From: Hyphomonadaceae bacterium | Lineage (GTDB): Bacteria; Pseudomonadota; Alphaproteobacteria; Caulobacterales; Aquidulcibacteraceae | NCBI GenBank assembly: GCA_027492515.1 | Contig: JAPUEP010000251.1 | Location: 1 to 37,900, forward strand | Direction: 5' to 3' | Length of the DNA: 37,900 nt | Shown here: positions 9,537 through 18,449 of the stretch, piece by piece | How the letters are laid out: each line of letters starts with the position of its first letter | How positions within the stretch are numbered: the stretch's first letter is position 1 | The notes under the pieces: model-generated | Told to the model about the DNA's origin: nothing | The model's database searches: none | Seen by the model: only the letters and a program-made list of their open reading frames with translations | Made by a program: the position numbers and the translations under genes

Positions 9537-9740
9537 ATGAATATTGATGCAGCCGTATTTCGTTTCGCAGGCATTGTCGTAATTGTATCGGCATTGTTGG
9601 GAATGTTTGTTGATAAGAATTTTCTTTGGCTAACGATTTTTGCGGGCGCAAATATGTTGCAGGCTTCTTTTACAAAATTCTGCCCTGCGGCGATGGTTTT
9701 CAAAAAACTTGGTTGCAAAAATGGGGCGCATTTCCAATGA
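9537..9740 (+). CDS. DUF2892 (YgaP-like) small membrane protein
   Basis: 67 residues from the ATG at 9537, which has GGAG seven bases upstream; an in-frame TTG at 9525 lies before that ribosome binding site and is rejected. Two hydrophobic segments (about 8-25 and 28-44) are followed by the family motif FTKFCPAAMVFKKLG. DUF2892 domains are the membrane part of YgaP, normally fused to a rhodanese; the rhodanese here is on the opposite strand 114 bases away. The stop overlaps the start of the tolC-like gene (ATGA), so the two are translationally coupled. Confidence 0.88.
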   Translation: MNIDAAVFRFAGIVVIVSALLGMFVDKNFLWLTIFAGANMLQASFTKFCPAAMVFKKLGCKNGAHFQ

Positions 9741-10984
9741 TTTCGAAAATATCTGCTCCTGCTCTAATTTTTGGTGTTGCGCTTTTTGCAACGCCATTAA
9801 TGGCGCAAGATATTAATGTGGCAATTGACGCGGCAATCAAATCCGAGCCAAAATTTTTGGCCTTTTCGCTTAATTCAGATATGCAAAAATCGCGTCTTAA
9901 AGGCGTGAAAGCTGATGCAAAGCCTTCATTGGGTTTGCAGGGTTCATATGGTGCCGCAAATGCAGATTTTGGGCTTGGCTATAAAGAAATTTATCCACGT
10001 AGTTTGGCAATTGCATGGGAAATGCGATTGTTTGATGGCGGGCAATCATTGGCAAAAATTAATGCCGAAGATTTTGCCCTTGCCGCAACCAATGCCGAAA
10101 TTGTGAATTCGCGCAATCAATTGATTGTTGAAACCGCCGAAGCCTATAGTAATTATTATGTTGCGCAAAAATCATTGGAATTTGCAAAAGATAATTTAGA
10201 TGCCAATGCGCGCTATGCCCGCGATGCCAAATTGCAATTTGAAGCAGGCGAAACCGCTGTTTCTGAAAAAGCCTTTGCCGATGCAAGCTTTGCCCGCGCC
10301 AAGGCGCTTTACGCGCAAATTGATGGTCAAAAGCAAATGGCCGGTGCAAATTTATATCGCTTAACAGGTATGAATTTTGAAAATACAAGTCTTGATGGGG
10401 CAATGGTGCAAATACCGGCGTCAATATCAATGGCGAAAGATGCAGCGCAGGAAAAGCATCCTTTGCTAATTGCCGCAAATGCGCGCCTTGCACAGGCGCA
10501 GGCTCAATATAAAATTGCCAATTCTTCTTATGCACCAAAAGTGACATTAAGTGCGCGTGCAACTACTGTTCGTGATCAATTTTTGGCTGGTTATCGCGCC
10601 GATGATTATGGCGCTTATGTTAATGTAACAATGCCGCTTTATTCATATGGTCGGATTTCATCGGGAATTGATGCCGCAAAAATTGGCAAGCAACAGGCGC
10701 AATTAGGTATTAATGCAACTATGCGCGGTGTTGAAATGGGTATTACCCAAGCCTATGCCAATTTTAATGCGGCATTGGCACAAAAAGATGCCGCAATAAG
10801 CGCGCAAGATGCCAGTGCAATCGCATTAAAAAGCGTTGAAGCGGAAATGCGCGTAGGGCAAAGACCATTGAAAGATGTGCTTGAGGCAAGACGTGATTTA
10901 ACCATGGCAAACATGGAATTGGCAAAAGCCCAAGCGGCGTTAATAGTTGCAAAATACAAAATTATAGCAGCAGTCGGGCAATAG
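9737..10984 (+). CDS. TolC family outer-membrane efflux protein
   Basis: 415 residues from the ATG at 9737, which overlaps the DUF2892 stop as ATGA. The signal peptide ends at about LMAQD (residues 19-20). The rest has two repeats of the outer-membrane efflux protein domain, with long coiled-coil helices rich in alanine and glutamine (about 70-200 and 260-400) and the late motif VEAEMRVGQRPLKDVLEARRD typical of TolC channels. It should form the outer-membrane trimer for the adaptor and pump encoded divergently. A reading frame open upstream to 9626 merely overlaps the DUF2892 gene and lacks the signal peptide at its start. A terminator follows. Confidence 0.93.
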   Translation: MISKISAPALIFGVALFATPLMAQDINVAIDAAIKSEPKFLAFSLNSDMQKSRLKGVKADAKPSLGLQGSYGAANADFGLGYKEIYPRSLAIAWEMRLFDGGQSLAKINAEDFALAATNAEIVNSRNQLIVETAEAYSNYYVAQKSLEFAKDNLDANARYARDAKLQFEAGETAVSEKAFADASFARAKALYAQIDGQKQMAGANLYRLTGMNFENTSLDGAMVQIPASISMAKDAAQEKHPLLIAANARLAQAQAQYKIANSSYAPKVTLSARATTVRDQFLAGYRADDYGAYVNVTMPLYSYGRISSGIDAAKIGKQQAQLGINATMRGVEMGITQAYANFNAALAQKDAAISAQDASAIALKSVEAEMRVGQRPLKDVLEARRDLTMANMELAKAQAALIVAKYKIIAAVGQ

Positions 10985-11011
10985 ATTGGGCGAAATCGCC
11001 CAGTCTTTTTT
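10984..11011 (+). terminator. Terminator after the tolC-like gene
   Basis: The stem GATTGGGCGA / TCGCCCAGTC (one G-T pair, two-base nominal loop) is followed by six T. It begins on the last base of the stop codon, so it separates DUF2892-tolC from sqr, which needs its own promoter. Confidence 0.85.
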
Positions 11012-11051
11012 GATTTAAAATAAAGGTGTTAAGTAAAAAAATTTGTGATAA

Positions 11052-11072
11052 ATATTAGAACATCCTAAATAT
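11052..11072 (+). promoter_or_regulatory. Candidate operator upstream of sqr, shared with the efflux divergent promoter
   Basis: ATATTAGAACAT at 11052-11063 matches ATATTAGAAAAT (minus strand, 9482-9471) in 11 of 12 positions. It is followed by CTAAATAT (11065-11072), an imperfect inverted partner of the left half. The element ends 23 bases before the sqr ATG. The shared sequence suggests one regulator for both promoters. Confidence 0.45.
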
Positions 11073-11095
11073 CAAATATATAAAGGGAGTGGAAA

Positions 11096-12367
11096 ATGGC
11101 GAATGTTGTAATAATTGGTGCAGGGCTTGGCGGTGTAATCGCGGCCTATGAAATTAAGGATCAATTGCGCGATGGTGATAAAATCACCGTCGTAAATAAA
11201 GGCAGAATCTATCATTTTGTGCCTTCAAACCCGTGGGTTGCGGTTAAATGGCGTACGCGTGATGCGATAGAAGTTGATTTAACCCATGTTTTCAAAAAAC
11301 GCGGCATTGAATTGGAAGATGGCGGCGCAAAGCGCGTTCACCCTGAAAATAATCAAGTTGAGCTAGAAGATGGGCGTATGCTTGATTATGATTATCTTGT
11401 TATTGCCACTGGCCCTGATTTAGCGTTTGATGAGATTGAAGGCTTTGGCCCGCATGGCAACACACAATCGGTTTGCCATGTTGATCACGCAATTCAAGCA
11501 TCAGAAGCATTTGAAGAATTTTGTAAAGATCCAGGGCCAATAGTAATTGGCGCGGTTCAGGGTGCGTCATGCTATGGCCCTGCGTATGAATTTTTGATGA
11601 TTGTTGAAACTGAACTTCGCAAACGTAAAATCCGTGATAAAGTTCCAATGACCTTTGTAACGTCTGAACCATATATCGGGCATCTTGGCCTTGATGGGGT
11701 TGGTGACACTAAGGGCTTGCTCGAAAGTGCAATGCGTAATCGCCATATTAAATGGATGACATCTTCGAAACTTTTAAAAGCCGAAGAAGGTAAATTGACC
11801 ATTGAAGAAATCAATGATGATGGTTCGTCAAAAGGCATTAAAGAAGTTGCGTCTAAATTCACCATGATGCTTCCTGCGTTTCGCGGTGTGCCATGTGTGT
11901 TTGGAATTGACAAACTTACAAACCCGCGCGGTTTTATACTTGTTGATAAAAATCAGCGAAATCCAACTTATCAAAATATATTTGCAATTGGCGTATGCGT
12001 GGCAATCGCACCACAAGCGCCAACCCCTGTTCCATGTGGTGTTCCAAAAACTGGCTTTATGATTGAATCGATGGTGACAGCAACCGCGCATAATATCGGG
12101 CATTTGCTAAATGGAAGACCTGCTGATGAAGAAGGAACATGGAATGCAGTTTGCCTTGCAGACTTTGGTGATTCAGGTGTTGCCTTTGTTGCACAGCCGC
12201 AAATTCCACCGCGAAATCGCAATTGGTCAAGCTCGGGCAAGTGGGTTCATATGGCTAAAATTGGGTTTGAAAAATACTTCTTGAATAAAATCAAAAGTGG
12301 CGAATCTGAACCATTCTATGAAAAGATGGTTATGGACATGCTTGGAATTGCCAAGTTAAAAGATTAA
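11096..12367 (+). CDS. sqr: Sulfide:quinone oxidoreductase, Acidithiobacillus ferrooxidans type
   Basis: 423 residues. Oxidises sulfide to sulfane sulfur or polysulfide and passes electrons to the quinone pool at the inner membrane. The N-terminal FAD motif is IIGAGLGGVIAAYE (6-19), followed by FVPSNPWVAVKW. Three cysteines fall where the A. ferrooxidans enzyme has its active-site cysteines: SVCHVDHA (Cys127), GASCYGPAYE (Cys159) and NAVCLADFGD (Cys353), so it should be a working SQR. The C-terminus EKYFLNKIKSGESEPFYEKM is the usual membrane-binding end. An additional cysteine (Cys314, PVPCGVPKTG) sits where I recall threonine in relatives. AGGGAG precedes the ATG. It has its own promoter and terminator, beside rhodanese, DUF2892 and the efflux genes. 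Confidence 0.94.
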   Translation: MANVVIIGAGLGGVIAAYEIKDQLRDGDKITVVNKGRIYHFVPSNPWVAVKWRTRDAIEVDLTHVFKKRGIELEDGGAKRVHPENNQVELEDGRMLDYDYLVIATGPDLAFDEIEGFGPHGNTQSVCHVDHAIQASEAFEEFCKDPGPIVIGAVQGASCYGPAYEFLMIVETELRKRKIRDKVPMTFVTSEPYIGHLGLDGVGDTKGLLESAMRNRHIKWMTSSKLLKAEEGKLTIEEINDDGSSKGIKEVASKFTMMLPAFRGVPCVFGIDKLTNPRGFILVDKNQRNPTYQNIFAIGVCVAIAPQAPTPVPCGVPKTGFMIESMVTATAHNIGHLLNGRPADEEGTWNAVCLADFGDSGVAFVAQPQIPPRNRNWSSSGKWVHMAKIGFEKYFLNKIKSGESEPFYEKMVMDMLGIAKLKD

Positions 12368-12384
12368 AAATTCAACACATTAAC

Positions 12385-12415
12385 AAAAATGCGCCTTAAT
12401 CGGCGCATTTTTTTT
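12385..12415 (+). terminator. Terminator of sqr
   Basis: The stem AAAAATGCGCC / GGCGCATTTTT with a six-base loop (TTAATC) runs into a T tract. It begins 18 bases after the sqr stop. Confidence 0.88.
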
Positions 12416-12519
12416 AAAATTTTATATAAATTCAATTTATCAATTTTCATTTTTATAAATCGTGTTCCTTCAACTTTTAGTAGTTTAAAAATGATACTAA
12501 GAGGTAAGAGGAAAATAAT

Positions 12520-13686
12520 ATGTGGGTCAGGGAAGTCTCATTAAATTTGGGCGATAATTATAATGCCTTAGAAAAAGAATTTTCTGGCATAAATAAAATG
12601 CCTGATTTGGTTCTTCTATTTGGTAATAGCGATGAAATCGAAACTTCGCGCGAGCTTAAAAAAATAAACGAAAAGTTTTGCGATTCCCTTGTGGTTGGTT
12701 GTTCAACTGGAACCAATATTAATGGCAAAAAAACTTTTGATAGCGGTATTTCTGGTATTGCTATTGGTTTTGATAGTTCAACAATTCGCCATTCATGCGC
12801 ACGTATAGAAGATAGTATCCAAAGCTATGAATTAGGTGCAAAACTTGGCCTTGATTTAGAGGCTGATGATTTAGTTGCAGTTTTTGTTATGTGTGATGGG
12901 CTTTTTATCAATGGCTCGGAAATTATTAAAGGTATTGCCGCTGTTTTAGGGGATAAAATTCCAATAAGTGGTGGCCTTGCAGGCGATGGCGAAAGCTTTG
13001 CCAAAACCCGCCTTTTAATTGGTACCGAAATTTTTGATCATGGCGCAATTGCAATTGGCTTTTATTCAAAAAAACTTCAAGTAAGTCATGCAAGCTTTGG
13101 CGGTTGGTTTGAATTTGGGCCTGAATGGAAAATTACAAAGTCCAAAGGCAATGTTGTAAGTGAAATTGATGAAATGCCCGCGATTGAGCTTTATGATGAT
13201 TATGTCGGCTCTGAAAAAATGGCATTACAGGCTTCGGCTTTATTATATCCATTAAAAGTTTGGCCGCCTAATCATCCTGAAAAAGGTGTTGTTCGCGCAA
13301 TTATGAATGTTGACCGTGAAAATGGCACATTAACTTTCGCAGGTGACGTTCCCGAAGGTTGGAATGCAAAATTAATGCATGGCAATATGCCGGGACTGAT
13401 TGATGGTGCAACACAAGCGGCAAATCACGCCATAAGTAGCTTAAAAGCTGCAAATGAAAATAATTCACCCGATTTATGCCTTGTTGTTTCATGCGTGGCG
13501 CGCCGAATTCTTTTGGGTTCACGCACCGCACAAGAGATTGAGGCTTTATCAAATATAATTGGTGAAAATATCCCGCTTGCAGGTTTTTATTCTTACGGCG
13601 AAATTTCCCCGCAAAATGATAGCCCTGTTGCAGGACTGCATAACCAAACTATGACTATAACATTGATGAGAGAAGAGGCGGCTTAA
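12520..13686 (+). CDS. FIST N / FIST C domain protein
   Basis: 388 residues with the two-part FIST layout: an N-terminal half with LVVGCSTGTNING, GIAIGFDSS and ISGGLAGDGESFAKT (to about 215), and a C-terminal half ending in NIIGENIPLAGFYSYGEISP (about 330-375). FIST proteins are cytoplasmic sensory proteins thought to bind small ligands; the haem-binding NO sensor NosP belongs to this family. No histidine kinase, cyclase or chemoreceptor is adjacent, so the output partner is not visible. The ATG has AGAGG upstream. The stop overlaps that of the convergent nfuA-like gene on a shared TTAA (13683-13686). Confidence 0.88.
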   Translation: MWVREVSLNLGDNYNALEKEFSGINKMPDLVLLFGNSDEIETSRELKKINEKFCDSLVVGCSTGTNINGKKTFDSGISGIAIGFDSSTIRHSCARIEDSIQSYELGAKLGLDLEADDLVAVFVMCDGLFINGSEIIKGIAAVLGDKIPISGGLAGDGESFAKTRLLIGTEIFDHGAIAIGFYSKKLQVSHASFGGWFEFGPEWKITKSKGNVVSEIDEMPAIELYDDYVGSEKMALQASALLYPLKVWPPNHPEKGVVRAIMNVDRENGTLTFAGDVPEGWNAKLMHGNMPGLIDGATQAANHAISSLKAANENNSPDLCLVVSCVARRILLGSRTAQEIEALSNIIGENIPLAGFYSYGEISPQNDSPVAGLHNQTMTITLMREEAA

Positions 13687-14249
13687 AACACCTGCTCAAC
13701 ACGTGTAACTTCGGGAACATAATGTTTAATCATATTCTCGACACCGTTTTTAAGTGTAATCGCACTTGATGGGCAGCCAGAGCAGGCGCCGCGCATTCTT
13801 AAATAAACCACGCCTGTATCTTCATCAAATGAATCAAATTCAATGTCGCCGCCATCTTGGGCAACTGCGGGGCGAACGCGGGTTAATAATAATTCTTCAA
13901 TTTCAGCAACCACAAGTGCGGTATCGCCTTCATATTTAGGGGCAGGCCTATATTCATCCTTTGTGCCAATAAAAATTGGCATATTAGCAACAAAGCCATC
14001 CATAATTGCGCCCAAAACTTCGGGTTTTAAATGATGCCATTCAATGTTTGAATTTTTGGTTATCGCAATGAAATCATCACCAAACATTACAGATTTCACG
14101 CCGTCGATATTAAAAAGGCTTTGTGCAAATGGTGAAAAATCCGCCGAACCGCGATTATTAAATTCAAGCGTTCCATCTTTATAAACATCGCGCCCAGGAA
14201 TGAATTTTAATGTGGCAGGGTTTGGGGTTGCTTCGGTTTGAATAAACAT
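13683..14249 (-). CDS. NfuA-like iron-sulfur scaffold / carrier protein
   Basis: 188 residues. The N-terminal Nfu domain begins with the hallmark MFIQTEATPNPATLKFIPG. The C-terminal NifU domain (about 110-185) carries RMRGACSGCPSS, the CxxC that holds a 4Fe-4S cluster for transfer to client enzymes in the cytoplasm. In alphaproteobacteria this gene commonly sits near a universal-stress gene and trpS; here usp is adjacent and trpS is about 5 kb away on the same strand. Likely last in an operon DUF2333-usp-nfu, with a 70-base gap after usp. Confidence 0.93.
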   Translation of the reverse strand: MFIQTEATPNPATLKFIPGRDVYKDGTLEFNNRGSADFSPFAQSLFNIDGVKSVMFGDDFIAITKNSNIEWHHLKPEVLGAIMDGFVANMPIFIGTKDEYRPAPKYEGDTALVVAEIEELLLTRVRPAVAQDGGDIEFDSFDEDTGVVYLRMRGACSGCPSSAITLKNGVENMIKHYVPEVTRVEQVF

Positions 14250-14319
14250 AATAAGTCTCCAAAACCTATATGGATAATTCTTGAGTAAAATACAAGGAAA
14301 TTGCGCAATTTATTTGCAT

Positions 14320-14790
14320 TTACCCTGCAAGTTCAAGGATTTCATCATCATTAAGGCCAGCGGGGATAATCATAATTCCAACCCGTCTTTTGCCCAAAAT
14401 CAATGCACCGCGTGTTGCCGCGCTCAAAATTGGGCCAGGGCCAGATTTTGCCGATGATGTTGCCAAAAACAAGGTTTTGATTTCCGTATCTTCATCAATC
14501 AAATTGCTTATTTCGCGTGATAAATCCCCCTCGCGGATGATGATTTGCGCATCAATTCCCGCGCTTTCTTTTGCCAATTTATGAAGATTTTGCAATTTAT
14601 CCAATGCTTCAAGGCGTAAATCATCGATAATTGCATCACCAATTGTGCTTAATAATGAATTTTCAGGTGGTTCAATAACCCGCAAAATCACCAATTGTGA
14701 ACCATTAAGTGCCGCACGTTTTGCCGCAAACAAAACGGCGGTTTTGCTTTCAATACTATTATCGGCGATGCAAAGAAGTTTACGTTGCAT
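14320..14790 (-). CDS. Universal stress protein (UspA family)
   Basis: 156 residues forming one Usp domain. It opens with KLLCIADNSIESKTAVLFAAKRA and ends with an alpha/beta core containing ATSSAKSGPGPILSAATRGALIL and VGIMIIPA. The glycine-rich region resembles the nucleotide-binding loop but is not a clean ATP-binding consensus. Its ATG is one base from the stop of the upstream DUF2333 gene, so they are cotranscribed. The role is stress-related and unspecified. Confidence 0.85.
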   Translation of the reverse strand: MQRKLLCIADNSIESKTAVLFAAKRAALNGSQLVILRVIEPPENSLLSTIGDAIIDDLRLEALDKLQNLHKLAKESAGIDAQIIIREGDLSREISNLIDEDTEIKTLFLATSSAKSGPGPILSAATRGALILGKRRVGIMIIPAGLNDDEILELAG

Positions 14791-14791
14791 A

Positions 14792-15829
14792 TTATTTCAA
14801 CAAAATATCGGTTATTTCACGTAATTTTGCGCGTGAACGTAGGATGTAAAAACCTTCGCCAACCAAATGGTTTGGCAAAATTGCGCCGTCTGTATTGGCA
14901 TTTTGAACAATTAAAGGCTTCATATCCGCAGCAAGCGCAAGGTCGGCAAGCATTGCATCATATAATTTTTCAACGTGACGCTCTTGAAGGACAGAACGAT
15001 AATCTTCACGCAAAGCACGCAAGATTATGAAATATGCGTAGGCTTGGCCTTTTGAATAATAAAATACTTTATCGGCGCGTGTATCGATAAACATTTTACG
15101 ACCAGTAAGAACTTGGTTTTCCAAATTGTCAGAGATGCCACCTAAATCAAGGGCAATTCTATCCAATACACCTTGAAGATTATCGGCGCGTACTTCAAAA
15201 ACTGCCTGCCCATTGGCAAGGCGGTTATTATAGCGAATTAATGCATCGTGCGCCTTGCGATATTCGCCATCTGCACCCGCCCAAAGCCAAGTGTCAGCAG
15301 AACGTGATAGACCTTGGCGTGCCGCCGCCATATCAGGGTCTTCTGATGAAGTGCCGCGAACACGTGCAAGGCGGCTTTCCATTTCAAAAGTAACAGTTGC
15401 CAAAGAGCGCACAATACCAGTTTGGAAATTAACCATATTGCCGCCAATTCGCAAAAGCGCCGCCGGTTCAAAAGCCTGAATATTAGGTGACCATTTGGTT
15501 TTATTGACTTCGCGGTCAATTAGACCTGCCATAACTTCAACAGTGATTGATTTACCCGCTTGCGGTGTTCCAACTTTGAAGTTTAAATCATCATTAATAC
15601 GGTGGGTTAAAAGTGAACCAACAATATAATAAAGCGGGACAATCATAAGCAAAAGAAAAATGCCCAATGATTTAAAATTAGATTTTTTCTTTTCATTTGG
15701 TGCAGGTGCAGATGCGCCAGCAGCCGCAGGTGCGGCATCAGTGGTTGCAAATTCATCGCCTTTTTTGCCAAAAGTAAACATGTTTTTGACCTTACTTCCA
15801 AGTAGGCGAAGATTTTGTCCAATACTCAT
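14792..15829 (-). CDS. DUF2333 family membrane protein
   Basis: 345 residues. A cytoplasmic N-terminal tail (about 1-48, with an Ala/Pro-rich patch) is followed by one membrane segment (FLLLMIVPLYYIVGSLL, about 54-72) and a large, probably periplasmic, helical domain. Conserved family segments include DREVNKTKWSPNIQAFEPAALLRIGGNM and SRSADTWLWAGADGEYR. DUF2333 is widespread in proteobacteria and has no known function. First gene of the run with usp and nfu, and divergent from recQ with about 100 bases between the starts. Confidence 0.85.
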   Translation of the reverse strand: MSIGQNLRLLGSKVKNMFTFGKKGDEFATTDAAPAAAGASAPAPNEKKKSNFKSLGIFLLLMIVPLYYIVGSLLTHRINDDLNFKVGTPQAGKSITVEVMAGLIDREVNKTKWSPNIQAFEPAALLRIGGNMVNFQTGIVRSLATVTFEMESRLARVRGTSSEDPDMAAARQGLSRSADTWLWAGADGEYRKAHDALIRYNNRLANGQAVFEVRADNLQGVLDRIALDLGGISDNLENQVLTGRKMFIDTRADKVFYYSKGQAYAYFIILRALREDYRSVLQERHVEKLYDAMLADLALAADMKPLIVQNANTDGAILPNHLVGEGFYILRSRAKLREITDILLK

Positions 15830-15930
15830 AATTGACCCCTAAAAATTTGAATTCCTTTTACCCGATATTTAAAAATATTGAAACAGACTTTTCGCAATGG
15901 TTGATAATAGTTGACGCATACGGGCAAATT

Positions 15931-17736
15931 ATGAAATGTGGCACAATGAACCAAGCGCGGCAAATATTAAATAAAATCTATGGCTATGAAAATTTTCGTG
16001 CACCGCAAGATGAAATAATTGATTGCGTATTAAAAGGTAAAGACGCGCTTGTAATTATGCCAACGGGTGGCGGTAAATCGCTTTGTTATCAAATACCATC
16101 TTTAATTCGTGATGGGATTGGAATTATAATATCCCCCCTTATTGCGCTTATGCAAGATCAGGTTGATGCGCTTTTACAATTGGGCATACGCGCGGCAACA
16201 ATTAATTCAAGCATAGCGAATGATGAAGTAAATTCGATTTTCGATAAAATCCAAAATAATGAATTAGATATGCTTTATGTTGCGCCAGAACGTGTCTTGA
16301 TGGGCGGGTTTTTAAATGCGCTTGATAAATTGCCAATCGCGCTTTTTGCAATTGATGAAGCCCATTGTATTTCCCAATGGGGCCATGATTTCAGGCCATC
16401 ATATCAAGGTCTTGAAATTCTTGCCACACGCTTTCCAAATGTGCCGCGCATTGCCCTTACGGCGACCGCCGATGAACCAACGCGCAAAGATATTATCCAA
16501 AAACTAAATCTTGAAAACGGGCAACATTTTATAACGGGTTTTGATAGACCAAATATTTTTTATGAAATAATTGCCAAAGATAATTCAAAAGCGCAAATAA
16601 CCCAATTCTTGCAAGCCCGCCACAAGGGTAATAGTGGAATAATATATTGCCTATCACGCAAGAATGTTGAGGATATGGCAGATTGGCTTTGTGAAATTGG
16701 CTATAATGCCCTGCCATATCATGCGGGTCTTTCGCCAAAGGTGCGTGAGCGTAATCAGGCGCAATTTTTGCGTGAAGAAAATATAATAATGTGCGCCACA
16801 ATTGCTTTCGGCATGGGTATTGATAAGCCCGATGTACGTTTTGTTATTCATGCCAATATCCCAAAGAATATAGAGGCCTATTATCAAGAAACAGGACGCG
16901 CAGGGCGCGATGGTGAAAAGGCGGATGCACTTTTGCTTTATGGGGTTTCCGATATTGCAATGCTTCGTAATTTTATTGATGATACCAATTCACCCGACAC
17001 ACAAAAACGCATTGAACACGCAAAATTAAATGCTTTTATAGGCCTATGTGAAAGCGCAAAATGCCGCCGCCAAATCTTGCTTGAATATTTTGGGCAAGTG
17101 GCAAAACCGTGTGGCTATTGCGATAATTGCCAAAATCCACCCAAAACTTATGATGCCACAATTGCCGCGCAAAAGGCGATTTCCAATGTCTATCGCACGG
17201 GGCAAAGATTTGGCGCGGGCTATTTAATTGATGTCTTAACGGGCAAGGGTAATGATAGAATAATAGACTTTGGTCATGATAAAATAAGCACTTTTGGAAT
17301 TGGCGCGGAATTAAAAAAGACCGAATGGCAAAGCATTTATCGCCAATTAATCGCGCTTAATTATCTTCATGTTTCATCTGAAAATGGCGGCATTTCAATT
17401 ACTAAAGAGGGCCTTGATTTCCTAAAATCAAAATCAACAATCATGCTTAAAGCAGCGCCAAGCCGCAAGGAAAAACGCGCCGCAAAATCAAAAGCTGCGC
17501 CAATTTTAAACAATGAAAACCAAAATCTATTCGAACAATTAAAGGCAAAACGCCGCGAACTTGCGCTTGAGGCCAATATGCCGCCCTATATTATTTTCCA
17601 TGACAAAACCTTGCAAGAAATGGCGAATGCAAAACCACAAACATTGGATGAGTTCGCCGAAATTTCAGGTGTAGGCGCACAAAAACTTGAACGCTATGGC
17701 GCACAATTTTTGGAAGTTTTGCGTGCAGATATTTAA
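15931..17736 (+). CDS. recQ: ATP-dependent DNA helicase RecQ
   Basis: 601 residues from the ATG at 15931, close to the 609 of E. coli; the reading frame is open back to a TTG at 15832, but those 33 extra residues match nothing and would crowd the divergent promoter. An ATG at 15946 is also possible. Domains in order: helicase core with [12 protein letters not shown] (Walker A, about 42-53) and [14 protein letters not shown]; RecQ zinc-binding region [11 protein letters not shown]...CGYCDNC; RQC winged helix; and a C-terminal HRDC domain (about 525-600). It is a 3'-5' helicase acting in recombination and replication-fork repair. No operon partner. Confidence 0.95.
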   Translation: MKCGTMNQARQILNKIYGYENFRAPQDEIIDCVLKGKDALVIMPTGGGKSLCYQIPSLIRDGIGIIISPLIALMQDQVDALLQLGIRAATINSSIANDEVNSIFDKIQNNELDMLYVAPERVLMGGFLNALDKLPIALFAIDEAHCISQWGHDFRPSYQGLEILATRFPNVPRIALTATADEPTRKDIIQKLNLENGQHFITGFDRPNIFYEIIAKDNSKAQITQFLQARHKGNSGIIYCLSRKNVEDMADWLCEIGYNALPYHAGLSPKVRERNQAQFLREENIIMCATIAFGMGIDKPDVRFVIHANIPKNIEAYYQETGRAGRDGEKADALLLYGVSDIAMLRNFIDDTNSPDTQKRIEHAKLNAFIGLCESAKCRRQILLEYFGQVAKPCGYCDNCQNPPKTYDATIAAQKAISNVYRTGQRFGAGYLIDVLTGKGNDRIIDFGHDKISTFGIGAELKKTEWQSIYRQLIALNYLHVSSENGGISITKEGLDFLKSKSTIMLKAAPSRKEKRAAKSKAAPILNNENQNLFEQLKAKRRELALEANMPPYIIFHDKTLQEMANAKPQTLDEFAEISGVGAQKLERYGAQFLEVLRADI

Positions 17737-17752
17737 TTATATTAAGCCAAAT

Positions 17753-18352
17753 TTATTTTGCAAATTGTTCAATTAACGATGAAACTTCTTGGCAATATGC
17801 CTTTAATTCTTTTTCATTGTTTCCAGATCTAACCCTTAATGAAAGGCTTTGGATAAAGGCCGATACCATCTTGCCAAGTGCGATTGGGTTTGAAGTTTCT
17901 ATTATTTGTCCGCTTTGCTTTGCCCTTTCAAAACGATTGATAAATAATTCATCGAGTTGGGATAATAGATTTTTTATAAGCGCCTTTATATCTTCTTCCT
18001 TGGTCTCAGATGGTGATGTTGATATTATAAAGCAGCCCAATGCCGCATCTTCATCAAATAAATATGTATCAAGTGCAATTTTCATTACATTATTAATTGA
18101 TTGAATAATATCATCATTATCAATTGCCGCTTTAATTTTTTCGCCATAATCAAAGGCAAACATTTTTGCAGCCTTTATATAGATTTCTTTTTTACTACCG
18201 AATGCTGCGCTAAGGCTTGGGCGGTTCATTTTTGTCACTTCCACCAAATCATCAAGCGAAGTATTGTTAAAACCCTTTTCCCAAAACACCCGCATTGCGG
18301 CTTTTAGTGCGGTATCACTATCATATTTTATTGGACGACCTAATTTCTTCAT
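17753..18352 (-). CDS. TetR/AcrR family transcriptional regulator
   Basis: 199 residues. The N-terminal helix-turn-helix (about 12-60) contains AMRVFWEKGFNNTSLDDLVEVTKMNRPSLSAAFGSKKEIY, the standard TetR pattern. The C-terminal ligand domain is all helical and shares the usual FNERA-like segment (FINRFERAKQSGQI). It is divergent from an HD-domain and MAPEG gene pair across 97 bases that hold ATTTTGTGCG half-sites and two palindromes, so it most likely represses that pair and itself. The ribosome binding site is weak. Confidence 0.92.
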   Translation of the reverse strand: MKKLGRPIKYDSDTALKAAMRVFWEKGFNNTSLDDLVEVTKMNRPSLSAAFGSKKEIYIKAAKMFAFDYGEKIKAAIDNDDIIQSINNVMKIALDTYLFDEDAALGCFIISTSPSETKEEDIKALIKNLLSQLDELFINRFERAKQSGQIIETSNPIALGKMVSAFIQSLSLRVRSGNNEKELKAYCQEVSSLIEQFAK

Positions 18353-18390
18353 ATTTTGTGCGCTTTCGCATAAAAGTATTGCAATATATT

Positions 18391-18428
18391 ATTTTGTGCG
18401 ATACAGTACAAAATATCGCGCGATATTT
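18391..18428. promoter_or_regulatory. Overlapping palindromes in the TetR / HD divergent promoter
   Basis: ATTTTGT (18391-18397) and ACAAAAT (18408-18414) are exact inverse arms around ten bases. They overlap a perfect 18-bp palindrome, AAATATCGC plus its complement (18411-18428). The half-site ATTTTGTGCG occurs a second time at 18353-18362, directly beside the TetR start codon. The arrangement fits TetR operators controlling both directions. Confidence 0.6.
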
Positions 18429-18449
18429 CAACATTTAAAAAGGTGAAAT

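Noticed and set aside
15832-15930. N-terminal extension of RecQ from the TTG at 15832
   Set aside because: It would start almost against the DUF2333 start, matches nothing in RecQ, and the ATG at 15931 gives the usual length.
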